From: Alphaproteobacteria bacterium
Lineage (GTDB): Bacteria; Pseudomonadota; Alphaproteobacteria; Micropepsales; Micropepsaceae
Direction: 5' to 3'
Assembly: GCA_947373775.1 (NCBI GenBank)
Contig: CANBZE010000001.1
Span: 1 to 27,789, forward strand
Length of the DNA: 27,789 nt
Shown: piece after piece, positions 7,700 through 16,419 of the stretch
How the letters are laid out: the number at the start of each line of letters is the position of its first letter
How positions within the stretch are numbered: the stretch's first letter is position 1
Notes under the pieces: generated by a model
The model's database searches: none
The model's input: the letters and a program-made list of their open reading frames with translations, nothing else
What the model was told of the DNA's origin: nothing
Position numbers and translations under genes: made by a program

Positions 7700-9133
7700 A
7701 TGTTTGCCTTTTCCGCTGCCCTTTGGTCGTCGCCCCAGGCGCAAGAGCTGGCAGCGCTATTGTATGTACTTCTGTCGGTGATCGTCACTATCGACGTGCT
7801 TTTGAAGAAAAGCGATGTGCGCGGCGCGCTGGGATGGATCGGCCTGGTCTGGCTGGCGCCGATCCTGGGCTCCCTCCTCTATTATCTGTTCGGCATCAAC
7901 CGGGTGACGCGGCGCGCCCTGAAGCTGCGGATGGGCCGCGAAGAATCCCTGCCGGGCGCCACCGCCCGGCCGGATGCGGCGCCTCATATCGTCAAGCTGT
8001 CGGATGTCAGCGAAACCATCACCCAGTGCCCGCTGACCGGCGGCAATGCGCTGGACATTCTGGAAGGCGGCGATGCGGCCTATCCCGCCATGCTGGCGGC
8101 GATCCGGGGTGCGAAGACCTGTGTCGCCATGAGCTCCTATATTTTCCGCAACGACGTTGCGGGCAATGAATTCACCGACGCCCTAATCGAAGCGGCCCGG
8201 CGCGGCGTCAAGGTGCGGGTGCTGCTGGATAGCGTCGGCATGGGGTATTTTTATCCCGCCGCCTATTACCGCATGAAGCGCGGCGGCGTGACCGGGGCGC
8301 GCTTCCTGCACACCTGGCTGCCCTGGCGCATGCCGTTCCTCAACATGCGCAATCACCGCAAACTGCTGGTGGTGGATGGCAGGATCGCATTTGTCGGCGG
8401 CATCAATATCGGGGCGGAAAATTATGCGCGGACACCGGTCACTCGCCGCGTCCAGGACGTGCATTTTCGTGTCGCAGGCCCTGCGGTGCAGATCGTGATG
8501 GACGCTTTCGCCCGCGACTGGACTTTCACCACCGATGAAGAACTGGATGACGATGGCTGGTGGCCCGAGCTGGCGCCGCAAGGCAGCGTCTTCGCGCGCG
8601 GGCTGCGTTCGGGTCCCGATGCCGACCTCTACCGGCTGGAGTTGCTGCTGGGGGCAGCGCTGAGCCTGGCGCAAAAGCGGGTGCGCATCGTCACGCCCTA
8701 TTTCCTGCCCGACGCGCGGCTGCAATTTGCGATTCAACAGGCGGGCCTGCGCGGCGTGACGGTGGAAATCGTGTTGCCCTGCCGCAGCAACCAGCACATC
8801 ATGGAGTGGGCGATGCGCGGGCATCTGCGCTTTTTCCGCCATGTGCGCGCCAGCTTCAGCGGCACAGCACCACCGTTCGATCACAGCAAGCTTTGCACGG
8901 TGGACGGGGAATGGTCGCTGATCGGCAGCTCCAACTGGGATGCACGCAGTTTCCGGCTGAATTTCGAGTTCGACCTGGAAATTATAGACCGCGACCTGAC
9001 AGCGCGGATCGACGCACTGATCGACGAGCGCATCGCGCGCGGCACGGCGCTGACATCGGACATGCTGGCGGCCGAGCCGGTGTGGAAACGCGTGCGCAAT
9101 GCCGCGGCGCGGCTGGCGATGCCTTATCTCTGA
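7700..9133 (+). CDS. cls: Cardiolipin synthase (PLD superfamily)
   Basis: The 477-residue protein has two N-terminal hydrophobic segments (about 17-35 and 43-64) followed by two PLD domains. HKD motif 1 is NHRKLLVVDG (His219, Lys221, Asp226) and motif 2 is DHSKLCTVDG (His395, Lys397, Asp402), each followed by the usual GxxN segment. The length and membrane anchors match bacterial Cls, which condenses two phosphatidylglycerol molecules into cardiolipin and glycerol at the inner membrane. The VTPYFLPD segment is typical of Cls. CGGGG lies 3 nt ahead of the ATG. A different transphosphatidylase specificity cannot be excluded. The 3' end overlaps the convergent MFS gene by 10 nt. Confidence 0.92.
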   Translation: MFAFSAALWSSPQAQELAALLYVLLSVIVTIDVLLKKSDVRGALGWIGLVWLAPILGSLLYYLFGINRVTRRALKLRMGREESLPGATARPDAAPHIVKLSDVSETITQCPLTGGNALDILEGGDAAYPAMLAAIRGAKTCVAMSSYIFRNDVAGNEFTDALIEAARRGVKVRVLLDSVGMGYFYPAAYYRMKRGGVTGARFLHTWLPWRMPFLNMRNHRKLLVVDGRIAFVGGINIGAENYARTPVTRRVQDVHFRVAGPAVQIVMDAFARDWTFTTDEELDDDGWWPELAPQGSVFARGLRSGPDADLYRLELLLGAALSLAQKRVRIVTPYFLPDARLQFAIQQAGLRGVTVEIVLPCRSNQHIMEWAMRGHLRFFRHVRASFSGTAPPFDHSKLCTVDGEWSLIGSSNWDARSFRLNFEFDLEIIDRDLTARIDALIDERIARGTALTSDMLAAEPVWKRVRNAAARLAMPYL

Positions 9134-10296
9134 GGCTTGGTCTTTAGCGCCACCGCCCAGATCGCCAGCCCGCCCAGCGCCAACCAGGCTCCCACGATGC
9201 CGGTCGATGCCAGGCCAAAGCCATGGGCGATGGCGATGCCGCCAAGCAACGGACCCAGCGCATTGGCGAAGTTGAAAGCGGAATGATTGAGCGCGGCCGC
9301 CAGGGTCTGCGCCTTGCCCGCCACATCCATCAGCCGGGTTTGCAAGATCGGTCCCAATGCACCGCCTAATCCGATCAGAAAGACACTCAAAGTGATGGTC
9401 CAGGCATTGCCGGTCAGGAAAAAATACAGCGCCATAGTGGCGGCAAACCACAGCAGGCAGCCGCCCGCGACCTGCATCATCCGGCCATGGGCGAAGCGCG
9501 GCACCACCACCAGCCCCGTCATCATGCCGGCGCCGAAAATGGCAAAGACCAGCGGCGTCAGGCTTTCAGGCATGTGCGTGACCGTCAGAAGCGTGTCGGC
9601 CAGGTAGGTATAGATGGCGAAGAAGCCGCCAAAGCCGATGGCGCCGATGGCGAGCGTGAGCAAAACATCGCGATTGCCCAACGCGGACAGCTCGGTCATC
9701 GCGCTGGCGCCCTTTTCCGGCGGCTGGCGCGGTGCGAACAAGGCAACCAGCGTTGCGGTCAACAGCGCCAGCACAGCCACGACGGCAAAGCCCCAGCGCC
9801 AGCCGGCCGCCTGCCCCAGCCAGTTGGCGCAGGGCACGCCAATGATGGTGGCCACCGTCAATCCCATCAGCACCCGCGCCGATGCCTGGGCGCGGCGTTC
9901 GTGCGGCACCAAGGACGCGGCGACCAGCATGGCGACACCGAAATAGGCGCCGTGCGGCAAGCCGCTGAGAAAGCGGAACAGCATCATGCTGCCATAGGTC
10001 GGCGCCAGGCCGGTAAGGCCATTGCCCAGTGCAAAGACCAGCATCAGCCCGACGAGCAAGGTGCGGCGCGACAGCTTGGCCGCCAGCACCGCGATCAGCG
10101 GCGCGCCCAACACCACGCCCAGGGCATAAGCGCTGATGACATGACCGGCCACCGGCGCGCTGATGCCCAGATCGCGCGCGAAATACGGCAGCAGGCTCAT
10201 GGTGGCGAATTCGGTGGTGCCGATGGCAAAGCCGCCCACCGCCAGCGCGAAGTGAACCAGATCGGGATGGGACGTACGCGACAAAGCAATATCCAA
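9124..10296 (-). CDS. MFS transporter, DHA1 / AraJ-like
   Basis: The 390-residue protein is almost wholly hydrophobic, with about 12 predicted membrane helices. It starts with the DHA1 signature FALAVGGFAIGTTEFATMSLLP and continues ISAPVAGHVISAYALGVVLGAP. A degenerate motif A (KLSRRTLLVG) lies in the loop after helix 2. This pattern is typical of AraJ/YdhP-type proton-driven efflux pumps for sugars, drugs or metabolites. The start is uncertain: the frame opens with TTG at 10296, and another TTG lies at 10284 with a GGA about 8 nt upstream. It is divergent from a secreted GH3 beta-glucosidase across 141 bp carrying a 15-bp palindrome, so a sugar-related role is plausible. The 3' end overlaps cls by 10 nt. 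Confidence 0.88.
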   Translation of the reverse strand: MDIALSRTSHPDLVHFALAVGGFAIGTTEFATMSLLPYFARDLGISAPVAGHVISAYALGVVLGAPLIAVLAAKLSRRTLLVGLMLVFALGNGLTGLAPTYGSMMLFRFLSGLPHGAYFGVAMLVAASLVPHERRAQASARVLMGLTVATIIGVPCANWLGQAAGWRWGFAVVAVLALLTATLVALFAPRQPPEKGASAMTELSALGNRDVLLTLAIGAIGFGGFFAIYTYLADTLLTVTHMPESLTPLVFAIFGAGMMTGLVVVPRFAHGRMMQVAGGCLLWFAATMALYFFLTGNAWTITLSVFLIGLGGALGPILQTRLMDVAGKAQTLAAALNHSAFNFANALGPLLGGIAIAHGFGLASTGIVGAWLALGGLAIWAVALKTKPQR

Positions 10297-10319
10297 AAAG
10301 GGTTATGCCTTTTCGTACA

Positions 10320-10334
10320 TGCCGCAGTGCGGCA
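10320..10334. promoter_or_regulatory. 15-bp palindrome in the divergent MFS / GH3 region
   Basis: TGCCGCA and TGCGGCA flank a single central G, making a perfect 7+1+7 palindrome. It lies 24 nt before the MFS start and about 100 nt before the GH3 start. The size and position suit an operator for a dimeric repressor; no regulator gene is in the window. Confidence 0.45.
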
Positions 10335-10437
10335 ACACAACCGCGCAAAAATGATCAGGCACGATTTGACGCGCGGCCGGCGCACTTTCATGGGCTGCGG
10401 GACATGCTAGCGTCGCGCCCAGAGAGTCGGGGCCGGC

Positions 10438-12591
10438 ATGATCAGGAAAATTCTTTTGGCCAGCTGTGCCGCGGCGGTCGCAGCCAACGCGCAGCCCGCG
10501 CCCGATCCGGACAAACAGGCCGCCGCGCTGGTCCGGCAGATGACGCCCGAGGAGCGCAACATCCTGTTGCATGGCTTCTTCTCGCGCCCCAACCCCATCA
10601 ACAAGCTGCCGCAGATCGGCGCGCCCTTCGCCGCCGGTTACACGCCGGGCATCGCACGGCTGGGCATTCCACAGCTGGCGGAAAGCGATGCCAGCCTGGG
10701 CGTGGCCTGGATCAACGGAAAGCGCGCCCGCAATGCGACGCCCCTGCCCTCCAGCCTGGCGCTGGCCGCGACCTGGGATGTGAAGATCGCCTATGCCGGC
10801 AGCGCGGCAATAGCCCAGGACGCGCGTGCCAGCGGGTTGAATGTGCTGCTGGCGGGCGGCGTGAATTTGACGCGTGAGCCGCGCAACGGCCGCAACTTCG
10901 AATATCTGGGCGAGGACCCGCTGCTGGCCGGGACCCTGGCGGGCGAGACCATCCGCGCCATCCAGGACCAGCATGTGATGTCCACGGTCAAGCATTACGC
11001 CCTGAACGCGCAGGAAACCCAGCAAAGCGCCATCGCGGTGGACATTTCCGAGGACGCGGCGCGCGAAAGCGATCTTCTGGCTTTCGAATTGGCCATCGAA
11101 CGCGGCAATCCTGGCGCGGTGATGTGCGCCTATAATCATTTCAACGGACCATTTTCCTGCGGCAGCGATTTTCTGCTGAACCGGGTGCTGAAACAGGACT
11201 GGCAATATCCAGGCTTTGTCATGTCGGACTGGGGCGCCAACCATGCCACCGCCGATGCGCTGGCGGGACTGGACCGCGAGTCGGGCGAGGAATTCGACAG
11301 CCAGATCTTCTTCGGTGCGCCACTGACCGCGCTGGACGGCAAGGATGCCGCCTATACGAACCGCATCACCGACATGAACCGGCGCATCCTGCGTTCCATG
11401 ATCGCCAATCATCTGTTCGACGATCCGCCCAGGATCGCCACACCCGACATCGCGCGCGGCGAAGCGGCGGCGCGGGCGCAGGCCGCCGCCGGCACGGTGC
11501 TGCTCAAGAACAACGGCATCCTGCCGCTGCTGAAGACCGCCAGGCGCATCGCAGTGATCGGCGGCTATGCCAATGTCGGGGTGATGTCGGGTGGCGGCTC
11601 GTCCCAGGTCGCGCCTGGGTCGGGGCCGGCGCTGGCCATTCCCACCACAGTAGCCGGCGATGACTGGCAGGCGATGATCTTGCATCCCGGCGCACCGGTG
11701 AAAGCGATATTGACACGCGCGCCAAACGCCCGCGTCACCTATGACACCGGCGCCTACCCGGCCTTCGCCGCGGCGCGGGCAAAAGACGCCGATATTGTCA
11801 TCGTCTTCGCCACCCAATGGACCACCGAAGGAATCGACGTTCCCGATCTGAACCTGCCCAGCGGACAGAATGAATTGATCGCGGCGGTGGCGGCGGCGAA
11901 CCCCAAGACCATCGTGGTGCTGGAAACCGGCGGCCCGGTGGTGATGCCTTGGCTGGACAGATGCGCGGCCGTGCTGGAAGCCTGGTATCCGGGAATCCGC
12001 GGCGCCGATGCCATCGCCGACATCCTGTTCGGTGACGTCAATCCGTCCGGGCGGCTGCCCATCACCTTCCCCGCCTCGCTGGAGCAGACGCCGCGTCCCG
12101 TGCTGGATGGCTTGTTCGGCTTCGATGGCCGGCAGCATGTGAATTACGACATCGAGGGATCGGATGTCGGCTATCGCTGGTATGACCGCAAGGGCCTGAC
12201 GCCGCTGTTCCCCTTCGGCTTTGGCCTTTCCTATACCAGCTTCCGCTATGACGACCTGAAACTGCGCAGCGAGGGCAACACCATCCATGCCAGCTTCACC
12301 GTCACCAACACCGGCAATCGTCCGGGCCGTGACACGCCGCAGGTTTATGTCACCGGCCGGGGCAAGACCACGGGCCAGCGCCTGATCGGCTGGAGCAATA
12401 TTGATCTGGCGCCCGGCGCGAGCCAGCGCGTCACAGTGGACGCCGATCCGCGCCTACTGGCCGACTGGTCCACCCAAAGGCGGCGCTGGGCCGTGCCGGC
12501 GGGGCGCTATGATGTGACGGTGAACAGCTCGGCGGCAAACCCGGTGTTGAACGCCGCCACCGGGTTGGAAGCCCGCCTGCTGCCGCCATGA
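10438..12591 (+). CDS. Secreted GH3 beta-glucosidase-type glycoside hydrolase
   Basis: The 717-residue protein starts with a clear signal peptide (IRKILLASCAAAVAANAQP). The TIM-barrel domain contains VKHYALNAQE and the nucleophile motif GFVMSDWGA (Asp264). The second domain has VLLKNNGILPLL and TTEGIDVPDLNLP, where Glu464 fits the usual acid/base position. A C-terminal fibronectin III-like domain follows (about 620-717, with FTVTNTGNRPG and PQVYV). This is the BglX-like architecture that removes non-reducing beta-linked glucose or related sugars. Export suggests work on oligosaccharides in the periplasm or outside. The exact sugar cannot be read. It is divergent from an MFS transporter and followed by sensor kinase 2 and a CE15-like esterase, hinting at plant cell-wall use. 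Confidence 0.93.
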   Translation: MIRKILLASCAAAVAANAQPAPDPDKQAAALVRQMTPEERNILLHGFFSRPNPINKLPQIGAPFAAGYTPGIARLGIPQLAESDASLGVAWINGKRARNATPLPSSLALAATWDVKIAYAGSAAIAQDARASGLNVLLAGGVNLTREPRNGRNFEYLGEDPLLAGTLAGETIRAIQDQHVMSTVKHYALNAQETQQSAIAVDISEDAARESDLLAFELAIERGNPGAVMCAYNHFNGPFSCGSDFLLNRVLKQDWQYPGFVMSDWGANHATADALAGLDRESGEEFDSQIFFGAPLTALDGKDAAYTNRITDMNRRILRSMIANHLFDDPPRIATPDIARGEAAARAQAAAGTVLLKNNGILPLLKTARRIAVIGGYANVGVMSGGGSSQVAPGSGPALAIPTTVAGDDWQAMILHPGAPVKAILTRAPNARVTYDTGAYPAFAAARAKDADIVIVFATQWTTEGIDVPDLNLPSGQNELIAAVAAANPKTIVVLETGGPVVMPWLDRCAAVLEAWYPGIRGADAIADILFGDVNPSGRLPITFPASLEQTPRPVLDGLFGFDGRQHVNYDIEGSDVGYRWYDRKGLTPLFPFGFGLSYTSFRYDDLKLRSEGNTIHASFTVTNTGNRPGRDTPQVYVTGRGKTTGQRLIGWSNIDLAPGASQRVTVDADPRLLADWSTQRRRWAVPAGRYDVTVNSSAANPVLNAATGLEARLLPP

Positions 12592-12685
12592 GCAGATTTA
12601 CTTTTCACTAACGCTGTTTTTCGCGCCTTGTCATGTTGCTGCCCGCCATGCCTTAAGGCTCCCCTCATCATTGCGGCGGTACACT

Positions 12686-12710
12686 GGGCGTCCAGTCCGG
12701 GGCGTCCAGT
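12686..12710. repeat. Tandem 11-bp direct repeat ahead of sensor kinase 2
   Basis: GGGCGTCCAGT occurs at 12686-12696 and again at 12700-12710, a 14-nt period. The second copy runs into the proposed GTG start. It could be a tandem regulator site or chance in GC-rich DNA. Confidence 0.4.
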
Positions 12711-14655
12711 GCAGTATTCCTTGTCCAAAACCTTGACCATCATCACCGGCCTTCTGGTCGTGGTCCTGGTGTCGGTGTTTGCGGTCATCGCCAAGTCCGC
12801 TTTCGACCGCCAGCGCGACGCCGACCGCATCCTGTCCGTCGTCACCGTCAAGCACGACATGATTTCCTCGCTGCAGGCGTTGCGCCTGGAAGGTGGCACC
12901 CTCGACCTGGCGATGGAGCAGACCGAACCAGCCAGTCCGGCGCTGCAAAAGGAGATAGCGGCGCTGCACGTCCGCTCGAACAAAAGCATCGCGCACCTGC
13001 ATCAGCACAATTCCAACCATTTCTCCGCCGGCTATGATGAGATGCTGGCGGTGTACGCGGCCTATGACCGGTTGATGCCCGATGTCGTGGATACGATCGG
13101 CCGTCCGGTATACCAGCGACCCTCCCGTGTCGTCGACGAACGGCTGCGCCTGATCAACGCCATTCTGAGTGTCATGAACCGCAAATCGGTATCACTGTCG
13201 CGCAGTCTGTCATCCGCCGATCCCCTGATAAACGAAATGTTGCGGGTCAGCGACACCAGTTGGCAGGCGCGCAGCGACGCCGGCGGCGAGCGCCACATCA
13301 TCATGGACGCCATTCTCGATGGCGGCGCCCCGACCCACAAAGTGCTGCAGGACATGGCCGAGTATAAAGGCCGCGTGACGGCATCCTGGACCATCGTGAA
13401 TGACGATGCCCGCCTGCCCGAATTTCCGCCGGCCATGAAAGCGGCGGTGGCACGCGCCAACTGGAACTATTTCACGGTGTTCGCGGCCCGCCGGAACGCG
13501 GTCGTGCAGATGTTGTCGTCCGGCCAGCCCGCGCCCATGAGTGCGGAAGACTGGATGAGGCTTTCCAATGCGAGCGTAACCTCGCTCATGTCGGTGCCGG
13601 ACACCGCGCTGGACCTGACGGAGCGTTATGCCGCTTCCCAAGCGGCCATCGCCAAGCGCAATTTTTACATCGCTATCGCCCTGATGCTGGCATCCATCGC
13701 CCTGGCCAGTTCCGCCGCCATCTACCTGATGTGGGGCGTCATCCGTCCCCTGCGCGCCATTACCAAGAGCATGCAGGCCATCGCGGCCGGCAAACTGAAG
13801 ACCGAAATTCCCTTCCGCGACCGTCATGACGAGATCGGCCAGTTCGCCGGCGCGCTGCAGATGTTTCGCAACAGTTCGATCGAACGCGCCAAGCTGGAAA
13901 AGGCACTGGTGAACAGTCGCGTTGCCCAGGAGACCGCTGAGACCTCCAACCGGGTCAAGTCGGAATTCCTGGCCAATATGAGCCACGAATTGCGCACGCC
14001 GCTGAACGCCATCATCGGATTTTCCGACATGATGCAACACCGCATCTTCGGACCCATGCACGCGGGCTATGAGGAATATGCCGGGCTGATCAACGAATCC
14101 GGCAACCACCTGCTCAATCTTGTGTCTGATATCCTGGATCTGGCCAAGATCGAGGCCGGCAAGTTTACCATCGACCTGCACGAAATCGATCTGGCAGAAA
14201 CTGTGGATTATAGCCTGCGCCTGACCCGCCGCCGCGCCGAAAGCAACGGCATCATCCTGGTGACGACCCTGCCGGAAGGACCGATGCTGCTGACCGCGGA
14301 CCCCCGTGCCTGCAAACAGATCCTGCTAAACCTGCTGTCCAACGCGGTGAAGTTCACGCGCAAGGGCGGCACGGTGGAAATCATCGTCGCGATGGAAGGC
14401 GGCAAGGCGGTGCTGAAGGTTCGCGACACCGGCATCGGCATTCCCGCCAACATATTGTCGCGCATCGGTGAGGCCTTCGAACAGGCCAACAACGATCCCA
14501 TGCTGGCGCGCGAAGGCACGGGGCTGGGCCTGGCGCTGGTGAAGGCGCTGGTGGCGCAGCATGGCGGAAATCTGCGCATCGAAAGTACGGAAAAGGTCGG
14601 AACCATCGTGACGGTGGAACTTCCGCGAACGCAGGCGGATCGTATCGCCGCGTAA
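12709..14655 (+). CDS. Membrane sensor histidine kinase 2, paralogue of kinase 1
   Basis: The product is 648 residues from a GTG start. That start aligns, two residues aside, with the ATG of kinase 1 just before the shared TM1 segment (TGLLVVVLVS). The longer frame from TTG at 12628 would add a Cys/Pro-rich leader with no family match. It has TM1 (about 8-30), a periplasmic helical region (31-317), TM2 (318-342), a HAMP linker (343-393), HisKA with [10 protein letters not shown] (His426), and HATPase_c with LNLLSNAVKF, DTGIGI and GTGLGL. Shared sensor motifs with kinase 1 include EGG near residue 61, a (D/S)DxxWxxRxDAG segment and a W-(M/L)-(R/K)-(L/M)-S-N segment. No response regulator is adjacent. 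It lies between GH3 and CE15-like enzyme genes, so sensing sugar or wall breakdown is a reasonable guess. Confidence 0.92.
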   Translation: MQYSLSKTLTIITGLLVVVLVSVFAVIAKSAFDRQRDADRILSVVTVKHDMISSLQALRLEGGTLDLAMEQTEPASPALQKEIAALHVRSNKSIAHLHQHNSNHFSAGYDEMLAVYAAYDRLMPDVVDTIGRPVYQRPSRVVDERLRLINAILSVMNRKSVSLSRSLSSADPLINEMLRVSDTSWQARSDAGGERHIIMDAILDGGAPTHKVLQDMAEYKGRVTASWTIVNDDARLPEFPPAMKAAVARANWNYFTVFAARRNAVVQMLSSGQPAPMSAEDWMRLSNASVTSLMSVPDTALDLTERYAASQAAIAKRNFYIAIALMLASIALASSAAIYLMWGVIRPLRAITKSMQAIAAGKLKTEIPFRDRHDEIGQFAGALQMFRNSSIERAKLEKALVNSRVAQETAETSNRVKSEFLANMSHELRTPLNAIIGFSDMMQHRIFGPMHAGYEEYAGLINESGNHLLNLVSDILDLAKIEAGKFTIDLHEIDLAETVDYSLRLTRRRAESNGIILVTTLPEGPMLLTADPRACKQILLNLLSNAVKFTRKGGTVEIIVAMEGGKAVLKVRDTGIGIPANILSRIGEAFEQANNDPMLAREGTGLGLALVKALVAQHGGNLRIESTEKVGTIVTVELPRTQADRIAA

Positions 14656-14658
14656 CCG

Positions 14659-16065
14659 TCAGTCCAGCCAGCGGCTCGCAAAGTCCAGGAAGGCCGGCCA
14701 GTTGGGCGCGGGCGTGTGGCCCTGGTCATGCTGGCGAAAACCGATGTCGCCGGAAACCGTTGCAGTCAGCATGGGCGGCTGCCGATCGCTCCCCAGCCCC
14801 GTCTTGCCCAACAGGCGATAGGCCAGGTTCGCCCCCGCTGCCGACAGCCACATGCCCCGTGCATCCACCCAGGCATCGCCTTGCGAGGAGGCGCCGGCGC
14901 CGATGAACAGCGGCCGGGGCGCGCACAAGGCCGCCAGCGCATCCATATCCACCGGCAGATCATTCACACTCAAAGGGTCGGCGGCGTATTTCAGGAAGTT
15001 GCCGGCCATCCAGTGAAATTCATTGGCGGCAGCGACATTCTCCAACGTCTCACCGAAATAATGGTGAAACAGCTTCACCCCGCCCGCGCCGGACGAACTG
15101 ATGAAGCCAATGGCAAAGCGCGGATCATAGGCCATGGCAAGGATTGCGGCCTTGCCGTTGCGTGAATGGCCCATGATTCCGATCTTGTCCGCCGCCACAT
15201 GCGGATCGTTTTTCAGATAATCCAGCGCGCGGCTGGCGCCCCAGGCCCAGGCGCGCAAGGCGCCCCAGTCGTCCATCTTGCGCGGCCGGCCCTTGTTGAC
15301 CAGGCCGATGATGCCGATGGTGAGACCAGCACCATTGTCGGGCTGCACGCTATTGGGATCGAGCACCGCATAACCCCAGCCCTTGGCCAATATTTGCGCT
15401 TTCCAATCCGGTCCTGGCGGCGGTAGCGGCGCGCCGGGGAAAGGCTGCGGATTGACCGCCCCGAACTGGATGATCACCGGCACCTTGCCCTTCGCGTTGG
15501 CGGGCAAGGTCACCGCCATGTCGATATCCACCTTGATGGCGGGATCGCCGGAATTGTCCACCCGGCCATCGAAGCGGCGGGTGACAGCGGCGATGCCGCC
15601 GACGCTTTCCGTTTTGGTGTCGGTCACAACCCACGTGACCTTCGGTGTCACCTTGGGCGCGCGGCCGAAAATCTCGTGGTCGAAGGCTTCGACGATCTGG
15701 GGACGGCGCTGTTTCCACCATTGCGCGGCGCTGGCCGTCTGCTTGCCGTCGTTCAGCCGCAGGACATCGGAGGTATAGGGATAGGGCGCGGACGCCGCCT
15801 CATCATAATTGGGGACATTGGGCTGATCCACCGGACTGTGGGAGTCCGGCACTTCCCGCAGCTTGCCGATCTTCAGCACCGCCTGCTCGCGCAGATATTC
15901 CGTCTGCGTCGCCTCCATGATCGCCTGGCGCTCCTGGGTCACGGGGATCGCCACGCGCGACCCCAGATACGGCACGTCGGAATTCTTGTAGGTGATGGTC
16001 GCAGCGGAAGCGGGTGCGGCCAGCAGCATCGCTGCAAAAAGACTTCTGCAAATCTTGCTGTTCAT
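14659..16065 (-). CDS. Secreted CE15-like glucuronoyl/acetyl esterase (alpha/beta hydrolase)
   Basis: The 468-residue protein has a signal peptide (about 1-21, ending PASA/A). Its alpha/beta-hydrolase core carries the CE15 nucleophile motif GHSRNGKAA (Ser301), preceded by WGASRALDYLKND, which is highly typical of the family. A late RQHDQGHT (His446/His450) supplies the catalytic histidine; I cannot place the acid residue. CE15 enzymes cleave the ester between lignin alcohols and 4-O-methylglucuronic acid on xylan, outside the cytoplasm. Bacterial members also take simpler uronate esters, so specificity is open. AGGGG lies 7 nt ahead of the ATG. It converges on sensor kinase 2 with only 3 nt between stops, and is insulated from the tRNA upstream by a strong terminator. 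Confidence 0.85.
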   Translation of the reverse strand: MNSKICRSLFAAMLLAAPASAATITYKNSDVPYLGSRVAIPVTQERQAIMEATQTEYLREQAVLKIGKLREVPDSHSPVDQPNVPNYDEAASAPYPYTSDVLRLNDGKQTASAAQWWKQRRPQIVEAFDHEIFGRAPKVTPKVTWVVTDTKTESVGGIAAVTRRFDGRVDNSGDPAIKVDIDMAVTLPANAKGKVPVIIQFGAVNPQPFPGAPLPPPGPDWKAQILAKGWGYAVLDPNSVQPDNGAGLTIGIIGLVNKGRPRKMDDWGALRAWAWGASRALDYLKNDPHVAADKIGIMGHSRNGKAAILAMAYDPRFAIGFISSSGAGGVKLFHHYFGETLENVAAANEFHWMAGNFLKYAADPLSVNDLPVDMDALAALCAPRPLFIGAGASSQGDAWVDARGMWLSAAGANLAYRLLGKTGLGSDRQPPMLTATVSGDIGFRQHDQGHTPAPNWPAFLDFASRWLD

Positions 16066-16143
16066 GCTGCGCCCCTTGTTCCGGTCTGTGGGCCAACGCT
16101 ACCACCAAGCCGCATAGGGCGAACAGCAAGGGCGCCCAGCATG

Positions 16144-16177
16144 AAAAAACCCGCCGGCTTTCGCCGGCGGGTTTTTT
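16144..16177 (-). terminator. Strong intrinsic terminator after tRNA-Leu, symmetrical
   Basis: A 9-bp GC stem (CCCGCCGGC / GCCGGCGGG) with loop TTTC is flanked by AAAAAA (16144-16149) and TTTTTT (16172-16177). It can therefore act on either strand. It starts 5 nt beyond the encoded CCA of the minus-strand tRNA, so ending the tRNA transcript before the esterase gene is its evident job. Confidence 0.93.
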
Positions 16178-16182
16178 GAAAA

Positions 16183-16267
<85 letters not shown>

Positions 16268-16270
16268 GTA

Positions 16271-16292
16271 CCGGAAAGCCGAGGCCTTCCGG
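16271..16292 (-). other. Leader hairpin just upstream of tRNA-Leu
   Basis: CCGGAAAGCC and GGCCTTCCGG pair at 9 of 10 positions around a 2-nt centre. The element lies 3 nt from the mature 5' end of the tRNA, inside the expected precursor leader. It may help RNase P or other nucleases present or process the precursor; this is inferred. Confidence 0.5.
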
Positions 16293-16304
16293 GCAAGGGC
16301 GCGA

Positions 16305-16333
16305 TGTTTAGGGGCGGGGGACCCCCAAGTCAA
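16305..16333 (-). promoter_or_regulatory. Promoter for tRNA-Leu
   Basis: On the minus strand a TTGACT -35 box (16328-16333) is followed by exactly 17 nt and a TAAACA -10-like box (16305-16310). Transcription would begin near 16298, about 30 nt before the tRNA. The -35 box is close to consensus; the -10 is moderate. The spacer contains the palindrome GGGGGACCCCC (16316-16326 on the plus strand). Confidence 0.6.
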
Positions 16334-16391
16334 TATCAGGCCAACATTGGGTTTTTCCCTGCATTTGCGGCCAAAAAGCCCCTGTCGCGGA

Positions 16392-16419
16392 CCCCCACCG
16401 GGGGCCTAATATGGCCCCC
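16392..16419 (+). promoter_or_regulatory. Two mutually exclusive hairpins ahead of the NDUFA9-like gene
   Basis: CCCCC (16392-16396) can pair with GGGGG (16400-16404). That same G-run, extended as GGGGGCC (16400-16406), can instead pair with GGCCCCC (16413-16419) around loop TAATAT. The segment ends 34 nt before the ATG. TAATAT also resembles a -10 box, so this may be promoter DNA and not RNA structure. Confidence 0.4.

Noticed and set aside
10303..12288. A 661-codon open frame on the minus strand across the GH3 gene
   Set aside because: It is an antisense shadow: rich in Arg, Gly, Gln and His with no recognisable motif, while the plus-strand frame carries a signal peptide and all GH3 motifs.
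12628..12708. N-terminal extension of sensor kinase 2 from the TTG at 12628
   Set aside because: The added residues are Cys/Pro-rich with no hydrophobic or family pattern, and kinase 1 begins at the position matching the GTG at 12709.
12686..12710. The tandem 11-bp repeat as a CRISPR-like or mobile-element repeat
   Set aside because: Only two short copies with a 3-nt gap exist, far too small for either.
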